A stretch of 64,000 nucleotides of DNA from Deltaproteobacteria bacterium (GCA_012517315.1 JAAYVE010000009.1:62001-126000), one strand, 5' to 3'. Positions 54,976-64,000 are shown, numbered from the stretch's first letter. The notes: generated by a model from the letters alone, not told the origin. Made by a program: numbers and translations.

Positions 54976-56346
54976 TCAGATTAGGTTTTCGTACATGAGG
55001 GCGGCGGCTGCCCGGATGCCTCTTTGAAAGTCCTCCAGACGGAAGCGTTCATTGGGTGAATGGGCCCCGTCGTCTGGGCTGCCCCATCCCAGAAGGAGGA
55101 TTGTCTGGATTCCCAAGGTCTCCTTGAACCAATTGACTACAGGGATCGATCCCCCTTCCCGCAGATAAACGGGGCGCTTGCCAAAGCCGATCTCTATGGC
55201 CCTTTCCGCCGCAAGGATTCCTGGTTTGTCCCGACCGATCAAAACGGGTTCGGCGCTGTGCATCGTGGTGATTTGGATCTTGACGTCCTTGGGTGTCAGG
55301 GACATGACGAAATCCCGGAAGAGCCTCTCGATATGTGCCGGCTTCTGGTTGGGAACCAAACGCATGCTCACCTTTGCCCCTGCACGGGAGGGGATGACCG
55401 TCTTGGCCCCCTCTCCCGAAAACCCTCCCCAGATCCCGTTGATGTCGAGAGTCGGCCTGGCCGTTTTCCGTTCGAGGATGCTGTAACCCTTTTCTCCCGT
55501 GAGTTCGCCCACTCCGAGGTAATCCTTAAGGCTCTCCTCATCAAGGGGGAGAGACGCCATCTCGTTGCGCTCCCACTCCTCCAAGGGGATGACGTCGTCG
55601 TAGAAGCCGGGGATCGCAATGGTGCCGTCCTCATTTTTTGTGCGCGCGAGAATTTGGGTGACCGTCTGGATAGGGTTGGCTACGATGCCGCCAAAGACGC
55701 CGGAGTGCAAGTCGATACGGGGCCCTGTCACATCGACCTGGAAGTAGGTAAGACCTCGCAAGCCATAGGTGATGGCGGGAATTCCCGAGGAAAACTGTGA
55801 CCCGTCGGATATAACGGCCGCATCAGCGCCCAGTTCCAACCGATGCTTCTCGAGGTAGGGCTTGAGACTGGGGCTTGCAATCTCCTCTTCACCCTCAACC
55901 AGAAGTTTCACATTGAGCGGCAGTTTGCCTTCCACCTCCATGATCGCCTCCATGGCCTTCAGGTGGGTGAGGAATTGACCCTTGTCGTCGGTTGCGCCCC
56001 GTGCGTAGACAAACCCTTCTCTGAGACTTGGCTGGAAAGGCGGAGAGGTCCATTCCTCCAACGGCTCTGGAGGTTGCACGTCGTAGTGGCCGTAAACGAG
56101 GAGTGTGGGGGCTGACGGATCGTTTATCATCTCCCCATAGATGATGGGATGCCGTTCGGTCTCTCGTAGGGAGGCGTGAAATCCCAGTCTTTTCAGTTGG
56201 CGGAGGACCCACTCGGCCGCATTCCTGATGTCGGGGCTGTTCTGGGAATACGTGCTGATACTCGGGATTCGCAGGAAATCCAGGAGATCATCGAGGTACC
56301 GCTGTCTGTGTGCGTTAATGGTCTCCAATACTGCATTGGGTATCAT
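54976..56346 (-). CDS. M20-family dipeptidase
   Basis: This 456-residue cytoplasmic metallopeptidase has the two-zinc motifs of the M20 family: YGHYDVQP (about residue 87), ATDDKGQ (about residue 117), and EGEEEIASPSL (about residue 150), with a dimerisation domain in the middle. It resembles PepV/CNDP-type dipeptidases that cleave short peptides. Its gene faces motB tail to tail. A gap of about 290 bases precedes it. Nearby genes give no substrate hint. Confidence 0.93.
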   Translation of the reverse strand: MIPNAVLETINAHRQRYLDDLLDFLRIPSISTYSQNSPDIRNAAEWVLRQLKRLGFHASLRETERHPIIYGEMINDPSAPTLLVYGHYDVQPPEPLEEWTSPPFQPSLREGFVYARGATDDKGQFLTHLKAMEAIMEVEGKLPLNVKLLVEGEEEIASPSLKPYLEKHRLELGADAAVISDGSQFSSGIPAITYGLRGLTYFQVDVTGPRIDLHSGVFGGIVANPIQTVTQILARTKNEDGTIAIPGFYDDVIPLEEWERNEMASLPLDEESLKDYLGVGELTGEKGYSILERKTARPTLDINGIWGGFSGEGAKTVIPSRAGAKVSMRLVPNQKPAHIERLFRDFVMSLTPKDVKIQITTMHSAEPVLIGRDKPGILAAERAIEIGFGKRPVYLREGGSIPVVNWFKETLGIQTILLLGWGSPDDGAHSPNERFRLEDFQRGIRAAAALMYENLI

Positions 56347-56634
56347 GGAAGTTTTCCCCTTTCGTCAAGATAACTCCGGTTGCGTCATCCTTCGGTTTTG
56401 TCCTGCAGATTTTGGCTTTTACGCCTGTGCGACACAGGCGGGAATATGAAGGGCTCAGACTTTTCCCGATGAGTGTGGCCGCGTGATTCGCCCCGGTCTC
56501 CTCGCCCCATGGACGGCGAGGCTTGGATTGCGGTATTCGTTGACGGCCCCCCGGAAGAGAGGCGCCAACGGATGAGCTTATGATTATAATAGAGGGCGTT
56601 GGACTCGGTGTAGGTCAAAGGGTGAAAGAGGACC

Positions 56635-57765
56635 ATGGCATCAACTTTCAGGATATTCCCGTCTTCGGAAAGCGTCCCGACGCAGCTGTGGAACCGGCTT
56701 GCACTGCGCGCCAATCCAATGATGGAGTGGGAATACTACCACGCTTTAGAAAAGTCGGGATCCGTTTCGGCGGACTGCGGTTACACGCCCAGCCATCTCG
56801 TGGCCTACGATGGCGGGGTTCCCGTCGCCTTGGCACCGCTTTACGAAAGGGATCGCGCATGGGTCGAATTCGGCGATGGGGGGTTGTTGGAGTTCCTGAC
56901 GGAATTCACTGGCATGCCCTACCACCGAGGGTTGCTCGGGGCGATTCCGTTCACTCCTGTTCCCGGCTATCAATTCCTTCACGATACTACTTTGAGCAGA
57001 CATGACGGGTGTAAGCTTCTCCTTGCTGAAATCGATTCCCTGTGTGAGAGCAAGGGGTATCTCACGAGCCGGATCTATTTTGTGGCCAGTGATGACGATG
57101 CGATGCACAGTGCACTGAAAGAAAGCGGTTATATCATTTTACAAAATCAGTATTCTTATTGGTTCAACCGCAACTACCGGTCCTATGAGGACTATCTCCG
57201 GTCATTCAAATCCAGCAGGAGGACAAAGATCCGCCGGGAGATGCGGGAGGTGAAGCAACTCGGTATCGATCTGCAGATGATTCCGGGCGAGGAAGTTCCC
57301 CGAGAATGGTTTATCTTCATGCATGAACTCTACCTGCACACCTGGAAAAAACACATGGGTGAGGGGATTCGCCCATTCCTCAACCGCCCTTTTTTTGACC
57401 GCCTTGCGGAGGATTATCGCCACAGAACCCTGTTTTCCGTGGCGCGGACGTCCGACGAAACACTGGCCCTGGCTATTTTTTACCATAAAAAAGACAAGAT
57501 GTACGGGCGCTACTGGGGCAGCACCCGGGAAGTCCCCTTTCTCCATTTCTCCACCTGCTATTACAGCCCCATCGCATGGGCCATCCGAAACGGCATCTCC
57601 ATGATGGATCCTGGTTTCGGCGGCGAGCACAAATTGATCCGCGGGTTTGAGTCGGTGCCTGTTTACCACTACGTTAAATTCCACGGAACGGAGCACAAGA
57701 GAATCGCTATGACCGTCCTGCGGCGCCTGTGGGGGAACGTCGCCCGCAGGCCGGGAAGGAGCTGA
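56635..57765 (+). CDS. COG3146/DUF482 GNAT-fold protein
   Basis: This 376-residue protein has the COG3146 pattern: a first half with NPMMEWEYYHALEKSG and ALAPLYERDRAW, and a second half with FKSSRRTKIRREMREV and the conserved C-terminal DPGFGGEHKLIRGFE. It resembles FemABX/GNAT acyltransferases that use aminoacyl or acyl groups, but the substrate is unknown. No membrane or signal segment. It stands alone between M20 dipeptidase and the convergent alanine dehydrogenase gene. Confidence 0.85.
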   Translation: MASTFRIFPSSESVPTQLWNRLALRANPMMEWEYYHALEKSGSVSADCGYTPSHLVAYDGGVPVALAPLYERDRAWVEFGDGGLLEFLTEFTGMPYHRGLLGAIPFTPVPGYQFLHDTTLSRHDGCKLLLAEIDSLCESKGYLTSRIYFVASDDDAMHSALKESGYIILQNQYSYWFNRNYRSYEDYLRSFKSSRRTKIRREMREVKQLGIDLQMIPGEEVPREWFIFMHELYLHTWKKHMGEGIRPFLNRPFFDRLAEDYRHRTLFSVARTSDETLALAIFYHKKDKMYGRYWGSTREVPFLHFSTCYYSPIAWAIRNGISMMDPGFGGEHKLIRGFESVPVYHYVKFHGTEHKRIAMTVLRRLWGNVARRPGRS

Positions 57766-57855
57766 AAAAGGCGTACGGCCTGCAGGTGCGCCGTCTTTCC
57801 GGCGGTCTCGATCGACACAAGCCGTCGAATCGTGCCGGGATGATTGGGAAGCCCG

Positions 57856-58968
57856 TCAAAGGAGACTTTCCGCCGGGGTGTATTCCAGGTCGAACGCCTC
57901 CGCAACCCCTTTGCAGGTGACCTTCCCCCGCACGACGTTGGCCCCGAGCCTGATGTCCGGGTTATCCCGCATGGCCTTTTTCCATCCCTTGTTGGCGATT
58001 TCGACGGCATAGGGAAGTGTTGCATTGGTAAGGGCCAGCGTGGAGGTTTTTGGAACGGCGCCAGGCATATTTGCCACGCAATAATGCACGACGCCGTCCA
58101 CCATGAAAATGGGGTCCGAATGAGTGGTGGGTCGGGAAGTCTCAAAGCAGCCTCCCTGGTCAATGGCCACGTCCACCAGCACCGCTCCTCTCTTCATTGT
58201 CCTGAGCATGTCACGGGTGATGAGCTTCGGTGCCTTGGCCCCTGGGATCAGCACAGCACCCACCACCACATCGGCACGGGTGATCAGGTCTCGAATCGTG
58301 GCGGGACCGGACATCATGAGAAAGCAGTTGGCAGGCATGACATCGCTCAGGTACCGCAGGCGATCGAGATTCGTATCCAGGACATAGACCTTTGCACCCA
58401 GGCCGCAGGCCATTCTCGCGGCGTTGGTTCCCACAATACCGCCCCCGATGATGACGACAAGGCCAGGATCTACGCCGGGCACCCCGCCCAGGAGGATGCC
58501 GTGTCCACCCTGCGCCATTTCGAGGTATTTGGCACCCTGCTGGATCGCCATCCTGCCCGCTACCTCGCTCATGGGAATGAGCAGGGGGAGCGAACCGTCC
58601 GCCCTCTGGATGGTTTCATAGGCGATATTGATGGAACCGGTCCTGATCAGTTCATGAGTGAGGGATTCCGCAGCGGCCAGGTGCAGGTATGTGAAGATGA
58701 TCTGGTCGGGGCGGATGAGATGGTATTCAGACGGCAAGGGCTCCTTGACGTGCATGACCATTTCGGCCCTCTCAAAAATCTCCCCCGGCCCGTCTACAAT
58801 CTCGGCACCGGCTTCGGCATAGGCGAGATCCTCAAATCCGCTGCCAGCACCGGCATTTCGCTCCACGAGCACCGTATGCCCGTTCCTCCGCATGACTTCC
58901 ACCCCGCCAGGAGTCATGGACACGCGGTTCTCCTCTGCCTTGATTTCCTTGAGAATTCCGACGATCAT
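57856..58968 (-). CDS. ald: Alanine dehydrogenase
   Basis: This 370-residue NAD-dependent enzyme interconverts alanine and pyruvate plus ammonia. It starts IVGILKEIKAEENRVSMTP, has the NAD site VVIIGGGIVGTNAARMACGLGA and the catalytic region GGCFETSRPTTHSDPIF; length is normal. The ATG at 58968 with GGGAGTG was chosen, since an upstream start at 59085 adds 39 unrelated residues. It lies just downstream of the dTTP-synthesis genes on the same strand, with about 140 bases between them. Confidence 0.96.
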   Translation of the reverse strand: MIVGILKEIKAEENRVSMTPGGVEVMRRNGHTVLVERNAGAGSGFEDLAYAEAGAEIVDGPGEIFERAEMVMHVKEPLPSEYHLIRPDQIIFTYLHLAAAESLTHELIRTGSINIAYETIQRADGSLPLLIPMSEVAGRMAIQQGAKYLEMAQGGHGILLGGVPGVDPGLVVIIGGGIVGTNAARMACGLGAKVYVLDTNLDRLRYLSDVMPANCFLMMSGPATIRDLITRADVVVGAVLIPGAKAPKLITRDMLRTMKRGAVLVDVAIDQGGCFETSRPTTHSDPIFMVDGVVHYCVANMPGAVPKTSTLALTNATLPYAVEIANKGWKKAMRDNPDIRLGANVVRGKVTCKGVAEAFDLEYTPAESLL

Positions 58969-59106
58969 GATCACTCCCTCCCGTTCCTTGTTGGTATGAT
59001 TCGTCAGGGACCTGAAAAGCGGTGTTGAGTGGGCGAGGCTAGCGATGCCCATGGAGTCGCTCGGAGGAACACGGGGGATCGGCATGTCACCCCGGCCGTG
59101 GTCGAC

Positions 59107-59745
59107 TCACAGAGAATGGAAAGCCGTCTCGAGCCATCTGGAAAAAACCTCGCGCAGGACCTTCAGAACCTCCTCCAATGGCCGACTCCCGTCGATGAGG
59201 ACAAATCTTCCGGGTTCAGCGGCCGCCAGTTCCAGATATCCTTGGCGGACCCGCTCGTGAAAGGCCCCATTTTCCTGCTCCATGCGATCCAACGTCTCGC
59301 TCCGGCTGTGAATGCGGGAAATGGCGAGGGGTACCGGACAATCCACCAGAATCGTCTTGTGTGGCAGCAGACCTTGGGTGGCCCACTGGAGGACGGGACG
59401 AATGGTGTGCACTCCAAGACAGCGCCCGTATCCCTGGTATGCCAGGGTTGCGTCCAGATAGCGGTCGGACAGCACCCAGTCGCCTCTTTTGAGAGCTGGA
59501 AGGATCACCTCATCGAGGAGTTGAGCACGGCTGGCTGCATAGAGCAACACTTCGGTCACGAGGGAGATGTGGCCTGCGCTCGGACTCAGAAGCATTTTCC
59601 GAATACGCTCTCCCAAAGGGGTTCCACCGGGCTCCCGAGTGGTGACGTAGGAAACGCCCCTCTCTTGCAGCAACCGACCCGCCTCCTCGAGCAGCGTACT
59701 CTTGCCGCAACCGTCGATTCCCTCGAAGCTGATGAAACGCGCCAT
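59107..59745 (-). CDS. tmk: Thymidylate kinase
   Basis: This 212-residue kinase phosphorylates dTMP to dTDP. The P-loop FEGIDGCGKST (residues 8-18), the DR(Y) motif in LSDRYLDATLAYQG and the TREPGGTPLGE pocket are intact. An in-frame start at 59766 would add seven residues. It is the third gene of a minus-strand set after thyX and a dimeric dUTPase, so the three enzymes of the path dUMP to dTDP are encoded together. Confidence 0.95.
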   Translation of the reverse strand: MARFISFEGIDGCGKSTLLEEAGRLLQERGVSYVTTREPGGTPLGERIRKMLLSPSAGHISLVTEVLLYAASRAQLLDEVILPALKRGDWVLSDRYLDATLAYQGYGRCLGVHTIRPVLQWATQGLLPHKTILVDCPVPLAISRIHSRSETLDRMEQENGAFHERVRQGYLELAAAEPGRFVLIDGSRPLEEVLKVLREVFSRWLETAFHSL

Positions 59746-59781
59746 GTCAAGAGGACCAGGGTTCATGGGGCCCGGTTTTTT

Positions 59782-60369
59782 TCATACTCTGATGAAGCGA
59801 TTGTCGTCTTCGCTCTTGGTGTCCTCGCTATAGCCCTGTTCTTGGCGCCGGAAGTTCACCCGGTTCTTGGCGACGTAGATCTCCTTGACTTTGGCAAAAT
59901 CAAGCCCGAAGATCCAGCAGGCTTCATGGAAGCATTTCCAGAGATCCATGACGGCAGCTCGGGCCGAGTTTTCCCTGAAGCCGCCTCCTTTGGCCCACCA
60001 CTTCCATTTCAAGCTGTTCTGAAGATCGTCCAGGGCCAGGAAGATGCGGAGCGCCAAGGAGTCGAAACTCATTTCCTCCCGGTTGTCCTGTGCCGGTAGG
60101 GCTTCCTCGGGATGGACGGCGAGTATGTGGGACAGGCTCACCAGGAAATGAAGCATGTCCACCAGTTCAATCTTGCCGTTTTGGGTGCCGACGCCCAGTT
60201 GTTGGACTTCCCTCACCAGTTCCGCCAATTCAGCCGAGAGGGCCTTCCTGTAATTCTCGATCCAGGTGAGCTTGCCCTGCGGGTCCGCGATGGTGTGGGC
60301 GTAATCGAGGCCGATCTTTGCCAGGGTGTGGACATTGAGGTCCCACTGGAGTCGAAAAATCTCGTTCAT
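59782..60369 (-). CDS. Dimeric (all-alpha) dUTPase-like protein
   Basis: This 195-residue helical protein has motifs of the MazG-like dimeric dUTPases: EIFRLQWDLN at the start, ELAELVRE with two metal-binding Glu, ELVDMLHFLVS, and KNRVNFRRQEQGY near the end. It would convert dUTP to dUMP for ThyX, the gene upstream. An additional insertion (residues 85-130) is present. Only 16 bases part it from thyX and its stop is close to the tmk start, which supports an operon. Confidence 0.87.
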   Translation of the reverse strand: MNEIFRLQWDLNVHTLAKIGLDYAHTIADPQGKLTWIENYRKALSAELAELVREVQQLGVGTQNGKIELVDMLHFLVSLSHILAVHPEEALPAQDNREEMSFDSLALRIFLALDDLQNSLKWKWWAKGGGFRENSARAAVMDLWKCFHEACWIFGLDFAKVKEIYVAKNRVNFRRQEQGYSEDTKSEDDNRFIRV

Positions 60370-60384
60370 GATGATCCCCTGCCC

Positions 60385-61404
60385 TCATGCCGTCGCCAAG
60401 CCGACGGATTCAAAATATCTTCTGACTTCCTTTGCGATGAACCGGATACGAGGGTGTGCCTGCCTGGAATCCCTCAGGGATATGAAATGGCTCCATCCAC
60501 TCCACCTGCCGCTCACGAAGATCTCGCTCTTGAGCAAGTTGGGAAGAACATCCCGTGCAATCTCAGGTCTGAGGCCGCGGGCGATGTCGGCTTGATACCA
60601 ATCGAAGATGATTTCTCCCCGTCGGATCCATTCCTGTGCTCGGGGATCATCCCCGGTGAAACCCATCCGCTCTTCATTGTAGAAGGGCTCCAGTTCTTCA
60701 GGAAGGATGAGCGTCATTCCCGTGTTTCCGTAGTTGACGTAGCGGGTGCTTTCCTGGGTGAAGGAGAGAACCCGGTGCCTGACGATTTCGTGAGTGATGC
60801 CGCGGTCACAGACAAGCTTGAAAATAAAGACCGGCAGATCGGATCGGGGGTCTTTGCGAAGGAGTTCCAGCTGAAATCCCTCTGGGACGGTGGAAACGTC
60901 ATAGCGGAAGTCATCGGGCAAGCTCGTCTCCTGCTGAAAAAAGCCCGGAAAGAGTCTCCCCAGGTGATGGCCCAGGAATGCATAATATCGCGTGGCCTCC
61001 TGCTTCAAGTATTCCAGGGTTTCTATCCATGCCCTCAAGTTGGCAGCGATGACGAAGACGAGACCTCCATTTTCGTACGTATTGCACGTTCTGTGATAGG
61101 CGGATCGCTCCCTCACGTTTTTCCGGAGGGACTCACAGAACTCCTGGACCGAGGGGATGCCCGGAAGGTTTCCCCTGGCCGGGTTTTCCCGGATTCTCAA
61201 AGCGATGTTGCTGTGTTCCAAGACGGAGAGATGGCCGTGTTTCTTGAGCATCAGGACAAAGGACCGCGCGGAGTCATCCGTTATTCTGTCCTCCGATTTG
61301 TAGGCCGTTCTGCCGCATCGCTCGATGACCTGGAACACGCGTTTTTCCTCGCTTGGCGCAAGTCCGTGAGGAAACACCGAAGTCCTGACGAAACGAACTT
61401 TCAT
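60385..61404 (-). CDS. thyX: FAD-dependent thymidylate synthase ThyX
   Basis: This 339-residue enzyme makes dTMP from dUMP using methylene-tetrahydrofolate and FAD. The ThyX motif RHRVLSFTQESTRY lies at residues 209-222, and HLSVLEHSNIALR near 58-70. At 339 residues it is longer than the typical 220-250, with extensions in the middle (residues 125-185) and at the C-terminus (about 290-339). ThyX, unlike ThyA, leaves tetrahydrofolate unoxidised, which suits an organism running a folate-based C1 pathway. First gene of the thyX-dUTPase-tmk set. Confidence 0.94.
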   Translation of the reverse strand: MKVRFVRTSVFPHGLAPSEEKRVFQVIERCGRTAYKSEDRITDDSARSFVLMLKKHGHLSVLEHSNIALRIRENPARGNLPGIPSVQEFCESLRKNVRERSAYHRTCNTYENGGLVFVIAANLRAWIETLEYLKQEATRYYAFLGHHLGRLFPGFFQQETSLPDDFRYDVSTVPEGFQLELLRKDPRSDLPVFIFKLVCDRGITHEIVRHRVLSFTQESTRYVNYGNTGMTLILPEELEPFYNEERMGFTGDDPRAQEWIRRGEIIFDWYQADIARGLRPEIARDVLPNLLKSEIFVSGRWSGWSHFISLRDSRQAHPRIRFIAKEVRRYFESVGLATA

Positions 61405-61677
61405 CTTTCACCCCTTTCTTGTGGTTGATTCTGAAGTATCACGGATGGTGAAAATGGAGCAATGGGAATGTATTCTGTCGCAACATCCCGGGGAAGAAAC
61501 GGGCCGCCCCCTGGGCTCCTTTGCTGGTCTCTTGCGGTTTTTGTGATAGGATATGACCTCGTATACCGTGCCGCTGACGTCCTTATTTGCGTGGTTGGAC
61601 ATGTCCCAAGCATTTGATCCCATGGAACGCGATTTCCCAGAACTGAAGTTGACCTTCATTTGACCAGGAGAGACACC

Positions 61678-62427
61678 GTGATCAAAGTTGTCACTCATGA
61701 AGATTTCCGGCAGGTCTATACCCATGATCCGGCGGCTGCGCCCGGCCGCATCGACGCCATTCTCAAAGCCATCGAGGGTGAGGTGGTTTTCGAGGAAGCG
61801 TATCCGGCGGGGGAGGAGGACATCGCGGCCGTGCACACGGCTTCCCACATTCAGAGTGTCACACGGGCAGGGCTTTTCAATATCGCCGCCCTTGCCGCTG
61901 GCGCGGCCATTCAAGCCGCAGAGATCGGTATGGAAGAGCCGTGTTTCGCGCTGATCCGGCCCCCAGGTCATCACGCATCGGCAGGCAGTTCCTGGGGCTT
62001 CTGTTATTTCAACAACTTGGCCATTGCCATCGATCACCTCAGCAGAAAGGGCGCCATCGCTCGGGCCCACATTCTCGACTTCGACATGCATTACGGAGAC
62101 GGGACAGTGAATATATTGGAGGGGAAAGGATACGTGACCATCCACAATCCGGAATCCCACGACCGGTTGAGGTACCTCAGGGAGGTGGAGACGGAGCTCT
62201 CCCGGTGCAAGGCCGACATCATCGGAGTCTCGGCGGGTTTCGACAATCACGTGGATGATTGGGGCGGAGTGCTCCTCACGGAAGATTATCAAGCCATGGG
62301 ACGACTCATCTTTGAAACCTGCCGTCGTCTGGGAATCGGCTGCTTCGGGGCTTTGGAAGGAGGCTACAACCACGCTGTGATCGGCCGTAACGTTCGCGCA
62401 TTCCTCCGAGGTCTCCAGGGTCTTTAA
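61678..62427 (+). CDS. Histone-deacetylase-family amidohydrolase
   Basis: This 249-residue protein has zinc-dependent deacetylase motifs: RPPGHHA (about residue 97-103), DFDMHYGDGT (about 135-144, metal ligands) and EGGYN near the end. It is shorter than AcuC-type enzymes, with truncated loops. The substrate may be acetyl-lysine, acetylpolyamines or acetoin-related. The GTG at 61678 with AGGAG seven bases ahead was chosen; a TTG at 61660 is possible. The rhodanese-ferritin gene follows after 18 bases. Confidence 0.9.
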   Translation: MIKVVTHEDFRQVYTHDPAAAPGRIDAILKAIEGEVVFEEAYPAGEEDIAAVHTASHIQSVTRAGLFNIAALAAGAAIQAAEIGMEEPCFALIRPPGHHASAGSSWGFCYFNNLAIAIDHLSRKGAIARAHILDFDMHYGDGTVNILEGKGYVTIHNPESHDRLRYLREVETELSRCKADIIGVSAGFDNHVDDWGGVLLTEDYQAMGRLIFETCRRLGIGCFGALEGGYNHAVIGRNVRAFLRGLQGL

Positions 62428-62445
62428 GGAAAAAGAGGGATTGTC

Positions 62446-63291
62446 ATGACAGGGGAGAAACGCATCGATCCGATACGCGCCTTGTTTCCAGAGGAATTGA
62501 AGGAATTCATCGAGAGTCACGAGGAAGGTTCCTATACACTCCTCGATGTGCGACAGCCGTTCGAGTACGAGGAGGCGCATCTTCCGGGGGCGAGGCTGAT
62601 GCCTCTGCCCCATTTGCCTGACTCTCTCGATGAGATCGATCGGAAAAAACCGACCATCGTCTATTGCAGGTCGGGGGGCCGAAGCCAGGTTGCGGCTCAA
62701 CTGCTCGCGCACCAGGGTTTCGAGGATGTGCAGCATCTCCAAGGAGGTATCAACGCTTGGGAGGAGCCCACTGCGGAAGGTCCGGTGGATTTTCACCTTT
62801 CCTTTGTGAGCGGGCACGAATCGCCGAGTGACGTTCTCCGGACGGCATACCGCATGGAGGTCGGGCTGAAGTGTTTCCACGAAGAAGTCCTGGCGAGAAC
62901 AAAGGAAGAGGACTTGGCAAAAGTGCTCCAAGTCCTCATCAAAGCCGAAGAGAAGCACATGACGACGGTGCGGGAACTGGCTTCCACGGAAGGACTCAAT
63001 GAAACTCAATTGGCGCGGGAGATCGAGGAGAGCGGTCCGCAACTCATGGAAGGGGGGTTCAACGTGAGTGACTTCCTGAAAGCCAACGAGCGACGTCTGA
63101 GTTCGCTGACGGACTTCGTGGAATTGGCCATGATGTTGGAAACACAGGCACTGGACCTTTACCTGCGCATGGCGGCAGAGTCTAGAAACGACAGAACCCG
63201 GAAAGTCCTCCTAAGAATCTCGGATGAAGAAAAGACCCATCTTGGCATGCTTGGCCGATACCTGGACGAAGTCTTCACACCCCAGGGGTAG
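62446..63291 (+). CDS. Rhodanese-ferritin-like fusion protein
   Basis: This 281-residue protein joins an N-terminal rhodanese domain (residues 10-110; active-site Cys in YCRSGGRS, LDVRQPFEYEEAHLPGA) to a C-terminal rubrerythrin/ferritin-like four-helix domain (about 130-275; EVGLKCFHEEV, IKAEEKHM, EDEEKTHLGML di-iron-type motifs). It likely handles reactive sulfur and oxygen species in the cytoplasm. The fusion is known in some anaerobes and links sulfur transfer to peroxide reduction. It lies in the same transcript as the deacetylase gene. Confidence 0.9.
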   Translation: MTGEKRIDPIRALFPEELKEFIESHEEGSYTLLDVRQPFEYEEAHLPGARLMPLPHLPDSLDEIDRKKPTIVYCRSGGRSQVAAQLLAHQGFEDVQHLQGGINAWEEPTAEGPVDFHLSFVSGHESPSDVLRTAYRMEVGLKCFHEEVLARTKEEDLAKVLQVLIKAEEKHMTTVRELASTEGLNETQLAREIEESGPQLMEGGFNVSDFLKANERRLSSLTDFVELAMMLETQALDLYLRMAAESRNDRTRKVLLRISDEEKTHLGMLGRYLDEVFTPQG

Positions 63292-63563
63292 GTTGTGCTG
63301 GAAGTCCGGAGAAACGTGCTCTTGGTTGTCCCAACCGCTGGGAAAGGGAGGCTCTTCAAGGCCTCTGAAGCGTCTGTGGAATGTCATCCTGCTGGAAAAT
63401 CCGGGAGATTCGCCCAGGGACAATGGATCTCAAAGCTGTTTGTACCTTCGGATGGGGATCGATTCGATGAGTTGGGGATTCGGCGAGGCAAGGCCCGTGA
63501 AGTGGGGCACAACGAGATGCTTTCAAACGAGGAGAGAATGTCGACTCCTGAAGACTCAGTTGT

Positions 63564-63944
63564 TCATGCATTCCCTACCACATAAGTCTGCACGATCTGA
63601 AATAGCTCTGAAATGTTGAACGGCTTGGCCAGAAAAGCATCAGCCCCAAGTTTCCTGGCCACTTCCTCGCTGGTACGGTCTCCCGACATCATGACACAAA
63701 CGGTCTTGGGAGACTTCTCCTTGATCCGGACCAACAACTCAAGCCCGGTCATTTCCGACATGTTCACATCCGAAAGGACAAGGTCCGGTTCCCCCTCCTT
63801 CTCGAAATGTTCCCAAGCCGAAAGGGCGTTTTCAAATTCAAGGACCTTCCGGTTGACACAAAACATGAGGACATCCACAAGGAGGCCTCGTGTCAGTTCG
63901 TTGTCGTCCACCACAGCCATTTTCACATTCTGTATCATGGTCAC
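63564..63944 (-). CDS. Single-domain response regulator
   Basis: This 126-residue receiver domain has acidic residues VVDDNE, the acceptor Asp in LVLSDVNMSEM and the conserved Lys in FLAKPFN. No output domain follows, as in CheY- or Spo0F-like proteins. No kinase gene is next to it within the window. It faces the rhodanese fusion gene with about 270 bases between the stops, where no terminator was found. Confidence 0.93.
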   Translation of the reverse strand: MTMIQNVKMAVVDDNELTRGLLVDVLMFCVNRKVLEFENALSAWEHFEKEGEPDLVLSDVNMSEMTGLELLVRIKEKSPKTVCVMMSGDRTSEEVARKLGADAFLAKPFNISELFQIVQTYVVGNA

Positions 63945-64000
63945 ATCCTGGTTGGGATTTGAGCGTTGAACTCTAGCCGGCGATTGATGCTTAAACGGGC

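Noticed and set aside
57844-59028. Plus-strand frame of 394 codons opposite alanine dehydrogenase
   Set aside because: Antisense shadow of ald, which has all its family motifs on the minus strand.
61408-63042. Minus-strand frame of 544 codons opposite the deacetylase and rhodanese fusion genes
   Set aside because: It spans two real genes on the other strand and has no domain of its own.

Overview
This 64 kb window looks like the chromosome of a strictly anaerobic deltaproteobacterium (Desulfobacterota), most likely a sulfate reducer or syntroph of the Syntrophobacteria type. That is an inference from gene content: CODH/ACS methyl-branch genes, corrinoid methyltransferases, many sigma-54 regulators, rubrerythrins, paired CoA-transferases and high G+C. 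No dsr, rRNA or tRNA gene is present to settle it. No insertion sequence, prophage or CRISPR array was seen.

Layout. 0-3.6 kb: a three-gene DevBCA/MacAB-like exporter and a peroxiredoxin. 4.3-19.5 kb: a methanol methyltransferase locus. It holds a sigma-54 activator, a cobalamin riboswitch leader, MtaA-like and MtaC proteins, a COG0523/CobW GTPase, an AmiS/UreI-like channel, a second sigma-54 activator, MtaB (all three zinc ligands present) behind its own sigma-54 promoter, a small zinc-ribbon protein, a RamA-like corrinoid activase, an unknown protein and a two-component pair with a cysteine-rich sensor. 20.2-33.5 kb: AcsE-AcsD-AcsC, a three-subunit NuoE/NuoF/HoxU-like diaphorase, a second UroD-type methyltransferase and corrinoid protein, a RACo-type activase, DUF2284, an atypical Rieske-like protein, rubrerythrin and DUF1638. 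33.5-35.5 kb: a small unknown gene behind a consensus sigma-54 promoter, and a cobalamin adenosyltransferase. 35.7-41.6 kb: ankyrin protein, groES-groEL with CIRCE, rpoZ, dnaJ and small unknowns. 41.8-47.5 kb: a Gld-type ABC operon with DUF4340, an S24/LexA-like protein without a visible DNA-binding domain, and a small zinc protein. 48-52 kb: two complete family I CoA-transferase pairs. 52.2-55 kb: PilZ-motA-motB. 55-64 kb: M20 peptidase, COG3146 protein, alanine dehydrogenase, a dTTP module (thyX-dUTPase-tmk), a deacetylase-family protein, a rhodanese-ferritin fusion and an orphan receiver.

How it works together (inference). MtaB moves the methyl group of methanol to MtaC, the MtaA-like protein passes it on (probably to tetrahydrofolate, since a CoM-free bacterium has no CoM acceptor), and AcsE with AcsCD carries methyl-THF to or from the CODH/ACS complex, whose catalytic subunits are outside the window. 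Two different activases repair Co(II) corrinoids. Expression of the methanol genes seems to need a sigma-54 activator and to respond to cobalamin. The most notable unexplained parts are the channel and GTPase inside the methanol operon, the orphan methyltransferase module beside acsEDC, and the diaphorase lacking a catalytic partner, whose NuoF subunit has lost its N-terminal cluster cysteines.
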